Below are positions 28,253-37,248 of a stretch of 64,000 bases of DNA, one piece after another. The translations under genes and the position numbers were made by a program. The DNA comes from CBDCUW01 sp963734865. Lineage in GTDB: Bacteria > Planctomycetota > Planctomycetia > Pirellulales > Pirellulaceae. The notes beneath the pieces were generated by a model. It searched no databases, had not been told where the DNA came from, and saw only the letters and a program-made list of their open reading frames with translations. The DNA is taken from assembly GCA_963734865.1 (NCBI GenBank), contig CAVTIV010000014.1:310001-374000 (forward strand), read 5' to 3'. Within the stretch, counting starts at the first letter, position 1. Each line of letters opens with the position of its first letter.

Positions 28253-30923
28253 TTCACGCCTCCATCGACTCGCGCTGCCGCTTCGACAGGCAACAGGCTG
28301 GCAACCAGCTTGCTTGCCCGTTCATCATTTGGGGCTGCGGCCAACGCCTGCTCAGCGGCCGACCGGGCGCCGGCCATGTCGCCCTTGGCTCTCAGCAATC
28401 CGCTCAGCAGCAACCAAGGTTCGGGATCATTTCGGCGGGCAATTCGACCCGCCAATCGCGTAGCCTCGCGGTCATTGCCAAGGGAAACGTAGTTGCGGAT
28501 CAACACATCTGCCCAGCCCATCGCAGCATGCGGATGATCGGGCGGCATGCGCAGCAACGCCCGAAGTGCTGGAATCGCACGTTGCAAAAGGGCACGGTTC
28601 GGGTCAGGGCTTTGCAGTTCGAATTTCGCTGCAGTTGCCAGAGCCATTGTGTCATCCGCAATCACTTGATCCGCCGTCAGCGCAGGGATTTCATGAACAC
28701 GTCTTAAGATCGGAACGACGTCGTCATGTCTCGCACGCGTGCACAGTCGCCAGGCGGAAGCGGCCAAGTCCCACTGTTGGCAATCGATAGCAAGATCCCC
28801 GACCGTGCGCATGATCCGATGCGACTTGGGACGAAGATCAATCAATCGCTGCAAATTCCAACGGGTGTCGGCAGTGTCCGCTGCCAGGAAGTCGAGCAGC
28901 ACCAGCTTCGTTGTCGCCGCGTCGTTGAGGGGTTCGACCGCCAAAGCCTGGTGGAGTGACGCTGCCGCCACGGTCAAATGCTGCATGGCTGGCGGCGGAA
29001 TGCGAAGTGAGGCTATCGGATCTTTGTCACCTTCACTGTATCGACTCCAAAACAGGCGGCGAATCACAACCGGATCGGTATCCCGGTAGACTTCGTCGGG
29101 GCGATCGCTGTTGTTGCCGATTCGTGTCAGAAAGATCTCCTGCCGGGCGAGCAAGATCTGCAGAGTCGCGAATTGGATCTGAAGATCCGCGTCTCGCGGT
29201 GTGCGCGAGAGCACCGGTCGAAAACGTCACCGACGTGCTCCAACTCGGCAATACTCAACGAGCCGCTCTGCACACGGTCCCCCCATCGCTTGGCGTAATC
29301 GGCATGGGCGTCATTGTGCAGTTGCCAGGTTGCCAATGCCGCCAGCGACAGGAATCCGATCGTTATCCCACGAGTGCTGCGGGACGACATCGGTTTGTTG
29401 AGTACTGACCCCAGTCGTTGATTCCGACTCGAAGATGAAGAAGACGAACAGGACGTTTGAGCCACGAGCGAAGCGCGGGTGATTGGCAGACCCACCAGCG
29501 CCACTGTCATCAGGGCGGCCCCTGGCCAAAGCAATCCGAAGTCAAAGAATTGGGAAATCAGAATCGCGGCCACGGCATACGCGGCACCTGCGGCTAAGGC
29601 GATATCCAGTGGATTTGTACTCTGTCGGATCATTTTGAATGTGGCTGCTAGCACCAGCAATGCAGACACCCACAGGACGGCGCCGATCAGACCCATTTCG
29701 GTCCACCATTCCAGCCACAAATTATCGGCATGTTGATACCACGCGTTGGGCGTCGATTCTTGGAAGGGCAGGTATGCAAATCGGTAAGCGCCCAGACCGG
29801 CACCGCCGGGAAGGTATGCCAGGCTGGCTCGCCAACCGTCGGGCCAATGAAGCAGGCGTGGGTCTGTCTTGGCGTCGATCGCCGTCATCAACGAATCGCG
29901 ATCCATTCTGCTGATCGATTGAGGATCGATCCCGATCGAGTTCACGACAACCATTGCTGCAACGCCAACGCCTCCAACAATCATCAACGAAGTCGTCAGC
30001 CGAAGTCGTCCAATTCGCACCAAAAAACCGATCGCTGCCACCGCGCCGGCGATGCTGCCTAACAGGCCGCCACGTGATCCACAGGCACACAATCCGGCCA
30101 CCAGGACTCCGAGAACGATCAACCACAGGAGTATGGTTAGGTCACCTGTGACGATTTGAATTGCGGTGTCGAATCGATTATGAAGTGGCTGTCCGGAAGA
30201 AGGAATTCGAACGCATTTCATGATCAGAATTCCGAGCGTTGCCGCGACGGCAAGATTCAAGATCAATGCTGCGTTATTGCGATTGATGAAGGTCCCGAAC
30301 GGGTAGCCTCCCTGAGCGGCTTGATGCCCGGTGATGGTTGTCGACGAATCGACCAACAACTGAATCATCCCCGCCACAGACAACGCGGCGCCTGTGATTG
30401 CGAAGACCGCTAACACCAGCATGACGTGACGGGGTGTGCGGATCGCCAGCATGATGGTCCACATGGCGGTCGCAATGACAATTCCCAGCGACAACAGGTG
30501 CAAGGTACTGTTGGCAGCCAACGAGATGGTGGAACCATGTGGCGCCGATTGGGTCGAAGCAACCATTGCAAAGGCCCGCCCGGAGCCGGGACTCAATAAC
30601 CGCACGCATCCTTCGGGGAGTTGCGTTTGCTGAACAAACGCCCAAACGCAACCGGCAAGAATGATCGCCGGCAAGGCGACGACCAAGCGAGAGGTTGGCA
30701 GGTCGCGGGCAAAAACAACCGGTATCAGGGCGAGCAGGCCGAACAGGACCAAGACGCCAGCGAGCCATTGTGTCCAGGGCAAGACACCGCCCAGATCGGC
30801 AATCAAGATCGTCGGCGTGAACGCGATTACGCCGACCGCGAGCAGGCAGAGGGGAGCGACAACGACGTCCCAAGCCCGTGACCGTGGTCGCGATCGAACA
30901 TCAAGATGGTTACTGGGAGTCAC
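28249..30923 (-). CDS. O-antigen ligase family protein with C-terminal helical repeats (frameshifted)
   Basis: Polytopic Wzy_C/WaaL-family protein of about 891 residues once a frameshift is bridged. Residues 1-490 hold about 12 helices, with FGTFINRNNAALILNLAV and the large periplasmic loop LGAYRFAYLPFQ followed by WYQHADNLWLEWWTEMGL. A run of serines separates this from a last helix and a soluble, Ala/Leu-rich, TPR-like tail of about 350 residues. The tail continues in another frame after about 29220; adding one G (GACCGG to GACCGGG) joins DVFDR to VLSRTPRDADLQ. Likely to ligate or polymerise EPS at the periplasmic face. Confidence 0.8.
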
Positions 30924-30929
30924 GTGTTT

Positions 30930-31922
30930 TCAATGACTGGCTCGCGCGGCGATGGTTTCCAAGTCGTGCTCGACCATCAAGGATGCGAGTTTGGGAAGCG
31001 TTGTCTCGGCGGTCCAACCCAACATTTGTTGTGCTTTTCGCGGGTCACCCACCAAGTGTGACACTTCCGATGGCCGCATGTATCGCTGGTCGTGAACGAC
31101 GTAATCTTGCCAATCGAGATTGACGGCATCGAAGGCCGCAGCAAGAAAATCCTTAACGCTGTACGCAGTTCCGGTCGCGAGGACGAAGTCGCCGGCCGAT
31201 GGCTGCTGCACAATCCGCCACATCGCTTCCACGTAGTCGGGCGCGTAACCCCAATCGCGTCGCGCGTCCAACGAGCCCAACAGTAGTTTGTCTTGCTGGC
31301 CAAGCGCGATGGCGGCTGCGGCACGCGTGATTTTTCGCGTCACGAACGATTCACCACGTCGTGGTGATTCGTGGTTGTAGCAGATCGCGTTGCAGGCGAA
31401 CAAACCAAACGATTCTCGGTACAACGCGACCATTTGTGTGGCAAATGTCTTGGCGACGCCATAGGGTGTGACTGGCCGCATGGGCGTTTCTTCGTTTTGG
31501 GGCGCCGTATCGGGCCGACCAAAAATCTCGCTGCTGCTGATGTGTAGCAGACGTGGCTGCTTGGGCAGGTCGCGAACGATCTCTAACAGCTTGAGCGTGC
31601 CCATCGCGGTGAACTGACAGGTCGTTTCGGGAATCTCGAAACTGGCACCAACATGACTCTGGCCGGCCAAGTGATACAGTTCGTCGGGCTCCGATTTCAG
31701 CAGGATGCGGCGGATCGTCGTGGAATCGTCAAGATCCGCATAGTGCAGAAACAATCGCTGGTCATAGATTTCTTTGTCGTTGAATAGCTTGTCCAGTCGC
31801 GTCCGCTGAGTGGTGCTGCTGCGGCGAACGATGCCATGGACGGTGTAACCTTTTGCTAACAACAGCTCGGTCAAGTAGGAGCCGTCTTGGCCGGTGATTC
31901 CGGTGATCAGTGCATTGGGCAT
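30930..31922 (-). CDS. gmd: GDP-mannose 4,6-dehydratase
   Basis: Extended SDR enzyme of 330 residues making GDP-4-keto-6-deoxymannose, precursor of GDP-fucose, GDP-rhamnose and GDP-perosamine. ALITGITGQDGSYLTELLL is the NADP-binding loop, HISSSEIFG gives the catalytic Ser/Glu region and TPYGVAKTFA the Tyr-x3-Lys pair. YNHESPRRGESFVTRKITRA is the substrate-binding block of this family. It is slightly shorter than many Gmd proteins. The fucosyltransferase at 11-12 kb is a consumer if a GDP-fucose synthase exists elsewhere; none is in the window. Confidence 0.93.
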   Translation of the reverse strand: MPNALITGITGQDGSYLTELLLAKGYTVHGIVRRSSTTQRTRLDKLFNDKEIYDQRLFLHYADLDDSTTIRRILLKSEPDELYHLAGQSHVGASFEIPETTCQFTAMGTLKLLEIVRDLPKQPRLLHISSSEIFGRPDTAPQNEETPMRPVTPYGVAKTFATQMVALYRESFGLFACNAICYNHESPRRGESFVTRKITRAAAAIALGQQDKLLLGSLDARRDWGYAPDYVEAMWRIVQQPSAGDFVLATGTAYSVKDFLAAAFDAVNLDWQDYVVHDQRYMRPSEVSHLVGDPRKAQQMLGWTAETTLPKLASLMVEHDLETIAARASH

Positions 31923-31935
31923 TGGGCATTCGCGG

Positions 31936-33230
31936 TTAGCGGTTTGCGGTTAGCGGGGTGAGTCGTGGCATTTCCCGCTTTGTCGCCCGCGGTGCTCGCT
32001 GCTGGACGAGTTCATGGAGCATGTTGGCGAATTGCTGTGTCACGACTTGGGTATCAAACTGGCGCAGGCGATCGCGCGGGAACGGTCTCCGGCAGCCAAT
32101 CTTTCCGGCTGATTCGATTCTGCCTCGGCGACGGCTTCGGCAATTTGACGCGAATCACCCGGCGGACAACACCAACCGAGTTGGTGCGTGGTAACGGTTT
32201 GGTACACGTCCGTCGCTTCACCGGCGATCACCAACACGGGTCTTCCCGCCGCGAGGATTCCGTACAACTTGCTGGGGCACAGGCAGCCCGTGACATCTTC
32301 ATGCATCGAAACGATGTGCAGGTCGGCGGCCGACAGACTTTGGGCCAGTTGCTCGCGGGGTTGATAGGGCAAAAAACGGACGCGATCATCGGGCAGACTT
32401 TCTGCCCGCGCCATCAAATCGGTTCGCGCCGCACCATCTCCCACCAACAGCAACAACGCCTGCTTTGGCCAGGCGGTCGAGCGGGCCGCTTCGAGCAGAA
32501 CATCCAGTCGCTGCGTAAGTCCCATGTTTCCGCTGTGCATCACCAAGAACCTGTCTCGCAGCCCTGCTTGAAGTCGAAATGAGTTTTGGTTGCTCGGCAG
32601 CGGCTGGATGGATTGACAATCGGCCCAATTGGAAATGACCCGCAGCTTGTCCGAAGAGATGGACCAAGGTGGCGTCTGAAGTCGTCGACGCATGCACTCA
32701 CCCAGCACAACCACCCGATCGGCCGCCTGGTACGCCGAGGCCAGACGTGAACGGATCTGTCGTGTCAGCAGTCCGGCCTTGACCTTTCCGATCGCTTCGG
32801 CAACGTCGGGATAGATGTCCTGAAGGTAGCAGACCAATCGAGCCCCGCTCCGCTGCGCGTGCTTGGCGGCAACGATCGGCAGCAGAAATGGATCGGTTTC
32901 GCTAATGATGATGTCGGCAGGTAAGCGCGTACGTCGTAGATAGCGCGACGCGGCCCGCGAGAATGAAACCAAGTTGATCAATCGACCGGCAGGAATGCGT
33001 TTGGAGAATCGCGTGTGCGCGAGGCGATGAATCGTCACGCCAGAGCGCACCGCAGTCCCTTGTCGTAGGTAGTGACCGCCTGCCGAACTGTTGGGCTGGC
33101 CGCAGACCACATGGACGTCAAAAGAACCCGCCAAGTGTTCGCCGAGGTCCGTCAAAAGCTGGCCGGTCGCTTCAGTGTCGGGCCAATAACAGCGGTTGAG
33201 AATAACGATGCGTGGAGGAACTGGATTCAG
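31936..33230 (-). CDS. Glycosyltransferase family 4, WcaI-like (frameshifted, start unclear)
   Basis: GT4 enzyme of about 430 residues. The N-terminus reads IVILNRCYWPDTEATGQLLT, matching WcaI-type transferases. VMHSGNMGLTQRLDVLLEAA and HEDVTGCLCPSKLYGILAAG are the donor-site segments. Near 32080 the frame shifts; one missing base (perhaps CGTTCC from CGTTTCC) would give GDRFPRDRLRQFDTQVV and a tail ending at the TAA at 31936. No ATG, GTG or TTG stands upstream of the conserved N-terminus in frame. CTG at 33230 is the nearest candidate, so the start may be damaged too. Confidence 0.75.
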
Positions 33231-33280
33231 GATTCTATTATCCGTGAGCGAGGGGTTATCCGCGAGCGAGGGATCGTGAC

Positions 33281-33835
33281 TTAGCCAATCAATTCCAATT
33301 GGCAGTCTTCCAGTTTGACGCTGACACCCTGTTCCATGAACCGCACCGAAACGAGCAACCTGGTTTCTTGTTCGCGACGCAGGATGGTTCCTTCGTATCC
33401 GGCGAAGGCTCCACTGCGGACACGAACGTGTTGTCCCGCTTCAAGTCGACTTTCCAGCGTCAGCGGGACGCCCAAGTTGATCAGATCCCGGATCTGTCGT
33501 AAATCGCTGACGAACTTCGCCAGATCACTCACGGGTGTCGCTTTGAGGACGCATCCGGTGCAGACCGCTTGATAGCGGACTTCGTCGTTGCCGCAAAGAA
33601 ACACGTAGTTGTTGAATAATGGGGCGTAGGTGGTGCGAATTCGACCTGCGGGCGAACGACGACGATGCGCGATTTGGGGTGCGTAGTGCGGCAAATCCAG
33701 TTTCCGAAGATGACGCATCAACTGCTTCTCTTGCCGCGACCGGGTGTAGATCAGCCACCAGGGATCGGCGATGCGACCGTCGTCATCCAGTAGATCACTG
33801 GGGTGACAGTCTGGCTCGGGAGGAAGGATGGGCAC
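33281..33835 (-). CDS. NusG-like transcription antitermination factor
   Basis: Specialised NusG/RfaH/UpxY-type protein of about 184 residues. PWWLIYTRSRQEKQLMRHLR begins the NGN domain and APLFNNYVFLCGNDE completes it. The KOW domain is RLEAGQHVRVRSGAFAGYEGTIL at the C-terminus. GTG at 33835 (encoding VPILPPEPDCHPSDLL) looks like the family start, although the frame stays open to 33934. Such paralogues bind RNA polymerase and let it read through long polysaccharide operons. Its place just before some 32 kb of EPS genes fits that role. Confidence 0.88.
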   Translation of the reverse strand: MPILPPEPDCHPSDLLDDDGRIADPWWLIYTRSRQEKQLMRHLRKLDLPHYAPQIAHRRRSPAGRIRTTYAPLFNNYVFLCGNDEVRYQAVCTGCVLKATPVSDLAKFVSDLRQIRDLINLGVPLTLESRLEAGQHVRVRSGAFAGYEGTILRREQETRLLVSVRFMEQGVSVKLEDCQLELIG

Positions 33836-34242
33836 TTTTGATGGGTGGGTAAAGAAGGAAGACTGCAGTGAATAACTCAACCGGGGAACATGGGCACCGA
33901 CTGCGCAGACTTCGTCCACGTGGGTGACACTCACCCCTCCAAAAAATCACGAAAGCGGATGAAAACAAAAGAAATCGCCACTCCTGGCTGGACACGTCGT
34001 CCGGGAAAAAAGGAGCGGCCAAACGTTGGCGACGAGCCGGGTATCGACATCGTAAGAATGAACGATGCCCCAGAAATTGACAAGGATTGAGCACCGGAAA
34101 GGAGCCTAATATCAGCCGGCAACATCGCCCAGCAGGTCCGATCGGCAGGACCGTCAAGGATGCGACGATCGGTGGGGCAAGGAGCCCGCTGGTGGGAAGA
34201 TAACGAACTTAACGCTCAGGCGCGGTGGGACCGTTGCCGCTA
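33836..34242. other. Intergenic stretch before the NusG-like gene
   Basis: No gene is supported in these roughly 400 bases. The area may hold the leader in which the NusG-like factor loads, but I found no ops-like element, clear terminator or promoter. The out-of-frame tail of the frameshifted transferase gene runs into it to 34154. Confidence 0.4.
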
Positions 34243-35843
34243 TCAAGCGTTGTGAGCCGTCAACGACTTGATGGTGGTCGCCTTCCCGAGTACCGAATCG
34301 TCCGTAGAAACGACGGAGGCCGTGCAATGATCCCGAGCGGGAATCGGCCGTTTGCTGAATTCCAATTTGGCGACGATTTGGTCGATCTGCGGGCCGAGAT
34401 CGATCAGCTGTTCGCTGAGGTCTGCCAATCCGCTGGTAGACACTTGGATCGTTCGCGGATGCGATCAGCTCCAGTCGCCCGATCTGCATCTGCCTGCCAT
34501 CGGTGATGCGGTGCGTAAATAACGGCACGCAGATGCTCAATTGCATCGCCTTTTCCGGCAAGCGAACGCTTTGCCAATTCGCATGGTATCCCTCATGCAG
34601 CCAGGCCAAATTGAGATCGATTTTGACTTTCGCCAAGCCATGTGTCTTTGCAAAATCTACCAGCGGTTCCCAGATCGTGTCCCATTTTCCAACGCCCTGC
34701 AGTGGTACCCGACGCTGGTGCTTCTCGGTTTCACAGTTGGCGGTGTGGACTGCGAACGACTGCGCGAAATGAGCAGCTCTGCCCACCAGCAAACGACATT
34801 CGGCATGCCCAAAAGAGCGAGTGAAAACCAACAGGCTCAAGACGATCACGACACCGAGAACGGCGAGCCAAGGCTGTGCCAGTCGGATCGAAAGGACCGA
34901 CAGCGTTGTCGTGGTTGCACAGAGTGCCGCGACCACAACCAACATCATCGTGCTGCCGTACTTTTCCTGAAGCAGATGGTGTAAATGGGCGCGATCGGTC
35001 GCATAAATGCTGCGACCGGTTAGCCATCGCCGGAGGATTGCCGCAGTCGAATCGAACAGCGGGATGGCAAGGATTGCGATCGGTGCCGATGCCAGCACGG
35101 TCGACTCCTTGAAATTGCTCCACACCGCCAAGACACCAACGAACAGCCCAATCATCATGCTGCCGGCATCTCCCAGATAGATGCTCGCCGGCGGACGATT
35201 GAAGACCAGGAAACCTGCTAGGGAGCCAGCAAGTGCAAATCCGACGACCGCGTTGAGCGACGCGCCCGACTGCATGCTGAGAAAACCAAGGCCCAAGCAA
35301 ATGATCGATCCGGCCGTTGTTGCCATCCCGTCGGCACCATCGATCAAGTTGAGCGCGTTGACCGCCGCCAGAAGCCACAGCACGGTCAAGGGGTATGCGA
35401 ACACGCCAAGCTCAAACTCCAACCCCAACAAGCTGATCTTGTGAATCACGGTTCCGGTCCCCACCAGACCTACCACAATCAAGCATTGCAGTAAGAGCTT
35501 TTGGCGACCGCGGAGCGTCCAAGCATCATCGAGCAATCCGACCACCAGCATCCCGCCGGCCGCAAGGAACAGAACATCCCAGTTATGCGACACGCCACCG
35601 AGACTTTGGCCGAAGAAATGACGATCAATCCAGATCGTGCCGACGAAGGCGACGATCAAAGACAGATAGACGGCAAGCCCCCCCCCGAGAGCTACCGGTG
35701 CGGCATGTAGCTTTCGCTCGCGATCAGGCCGATCCACGATGCCCATCCAGTGCGGCGAACTTTCGCACGGTCGGCACAAGGAGCAGCGATGCGGCGATGG
35801 ACAGCGCTACGCATAGTGCGATCAACGAAGTCATCAAGTGCAT
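34243..35843 (-). CDS. Polyprenyl-phosphate sugar-1-phosphate transferase, WecA/MraY family (two frameshifts)
   Basis: Initiating enzyme that moves a sugar-1-phosphate from a UDP-sugar to undecaprenyl phosphate. The core has GIVDRPDRERKLHAAPVALG, NLIDGADGMATTAGSI, IYLGDAGSMMIGLFVG and DRAHLHHLL, with about ten helices. The first helix (MTSLIALCVALSIAASLLLV) lies in another frame; dropping one G near 35741-35746 gives RKFAALMGIVDRPD. After the core comes a soluble domain of about 180 residues. It continues past a second break near 34445-34455 (NDP to VSTSGLADLSEQLIDL) and ends at 34243. The length is 3n+2, matching two extra bases. ATG 35834 is an alternative start. Confidence 0.82.
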
Positions 35844-36257
35844 CTTGGAATAGAGAGAAGAATAGGTGGTTTGGGTAGATAACGCAGACTTTTCTCAAAT
35901 GTCACCAGTCGACATTCGAACATCTATTGGTAACTGCCCAAACCGCGACGTCAAACGAAAATCTTTTTGGGGCAGTATAGATCTCCTTATCGAGTTCAAA
36001 ATGGTGCGTCGCCGCAAATACCCGAGCTTTTCACCAGCCCCTCCGCATTGCCCCAACAATCAGCTCATTGCCACCTTTGCCAACGGAGTCGTCGGAACGA
36101 CCGCTTGAGCCGTCAGAATCGCTACAGATCTTGGATTCGCCACTTTTGTTTAATCCCACGCTGCTCAGGCGGCGATAACTAGGCCTATACGGGGTGCTAA
36201 CCGGCACGACCCGCATGACTTGAAACACCGAATGCCGTTGCTGCCAAGGGGGGCCAA
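35844..36257. other. Divergent intergenic region between the two EPS transcription units
   Basis: These 414 bases separate the minus-strand EPS operon from the plus-strand lipoprotein/Wza genes and should contain both promoters. I found no gene. An imperfect inverted repeat (ACTGCCCAAA at 35933-35942 against TTTTGGGGCAGT at 35965-35976) is the only marked structure. I cannot place -35/-10 boxes with confidence. Confidence 0.5.
35933..35976. repeat. Inverted repeat in divergent EPS promoter region
   Basis: Arms ACTGCCC and GGGCAGT pair perfectly and extend by A-T pairs across a one-base bulge, around a loop of about 23 bases. No T-tract follows on either side, so it is not a standard terminator. 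An operator or RNA hairpin is possible; its position between divergent EPS units is the only reason to favour regulation. Confidence 0.45.
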
Positions 36258-37181
36258 ATGGCGATTCGTTCACGAACCGCGTCCGTCGCAACCAGTCCGA
36301 ACACAAGCGATTCTGGGCGAGATTTGTTGTCGGTCTTCAGACCGCTGATCTCGGCCGGATGCCTGGCTATGGTGATCAGCGGATCATCGGGTTGCTCGAT
36401 GACGTCGAATGCCTATCGAGAGCTGCGGAATTGCGATTGCCTCGACACTTTCATGATCGACTATCGCAATCGAGCGTTGGCCGAGAGAGCGTGGCATTGC
36501 CAGAAACACCAGTTCGGTAATCAGCTGTACCGACAAGAATTCAAGGACGGCTTCGTTGACGGCTATGTCGATGTCGCTAGCGGTGGCAAAGGATGCACCC
36601 CGTCAATCGCACCGTCGAAGTACTGGGGCTGGCGTTATCAGTCACCTCAGGGACAGGCCGCTACGGACGCGTGGTTTTCGGGATACCCGATGGGCGCTCG
36701 CGCCGCGGAGCAGGATGGGATCGGTTACTGGCAGCAGATCCGTACTCTGGATTCGACCGGGATCTCATCTGGCATGTTTGTACCGGGCATGACGAGCGAC
36801 CATCCGGCGGGGAATCCCGTCTACTTGGACGAGCTCGAACCGGGGATGATTCGAGAAGAGGAAGAAGTCATCGAGATGGGCCTCCATGGAGGTAGCGGTG
36901 TCGTACCTGATGAGCCCGATTCTGTGTTCAACGAGACCTTCGACAGTTTTCCGGTCGGTGATACTGAGATCGAAAACAATGACCTCGTCTCACGGTTTGA
37001 AGTCGTTCGGCGACAAGACGCCACGATTACGAGCATGACCGACCACGCCGGGACCACGCCGAACGATTCGAACGAGGCGGCGCACGACGACGTCTTTGGC
37101 GCGGCCCTCGATGGAAGCGATTCCCCATTCAAAACGACCACCGACGCCGTGACGGACGTGCTTCCGTTCAGCTTCGAGTGA
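36258..37181 (+). CDS. Predicted lipoprotein linked to Wza, function unknown
   Basis: Protein of 307 residues. A hydrophobic segment (LISAGCLAMVISGSSGC, about residues 31-47) ends in a lipobox-like SSGC, suggesting outer-membrane or periplasmic anchoring. Residues 50-175 are rich in Tyr, Trp and Gly (FKDGFVDGYVDVASGG, SKYWGWRYQSPQGQ, DAWFSGYPMGARAAE). The last 110 are acidic and Ser/Thr-rich, probably disordered. I do not recognise a named family. It is followed after 67 bases by the Wza-like gene, so a role in EPS export or assembly is likely but unproven. Confidence 0.7.
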   Translation: MAIRSRTASVATSPNTSDSGRDLLSVFRPLISAGCLAMVISGSSGCSMTSNAYRELRNCDCLDTFMIDYRNRALAERAWHCQKHQFGNQLYRQEFKDGFVDGYVDVASGGKGCTPSIAPSKYWGWRYQSPQGQAATDAWFSGYPMGARAAEQDGIGYWQQIRTLDSTGISSGMFVPGMTSDHPAGNPVYLDELEPGMIREEEEVIEMGLHGGSGVVPDEPDSVFNETFDSFPVGDTEIENNDLVSRFEVVRRQDATITSMTDHAGTTPNDSNEAAHDDVFGAALDGSDSPFKTTTDAVTDVLPFSFE

Positions 37182-37248
37182 ATCGGGCGGTGGCTCAGCC
37201 ACACGGCTTTGGCAACATAATTCTGAGCGTTAGGAAGAGAGTTCAGGG

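Noticed and set aside
34154..34242. C-terminal tail of the sugar-1-phosphate transferase as read in the uncorrected frame
   Set aside because: The sequence after about 34450 in that frame is Arg/Pro-rich and antisense-like; the neighbouring frame gives a natural helical continuation ending at 34243.
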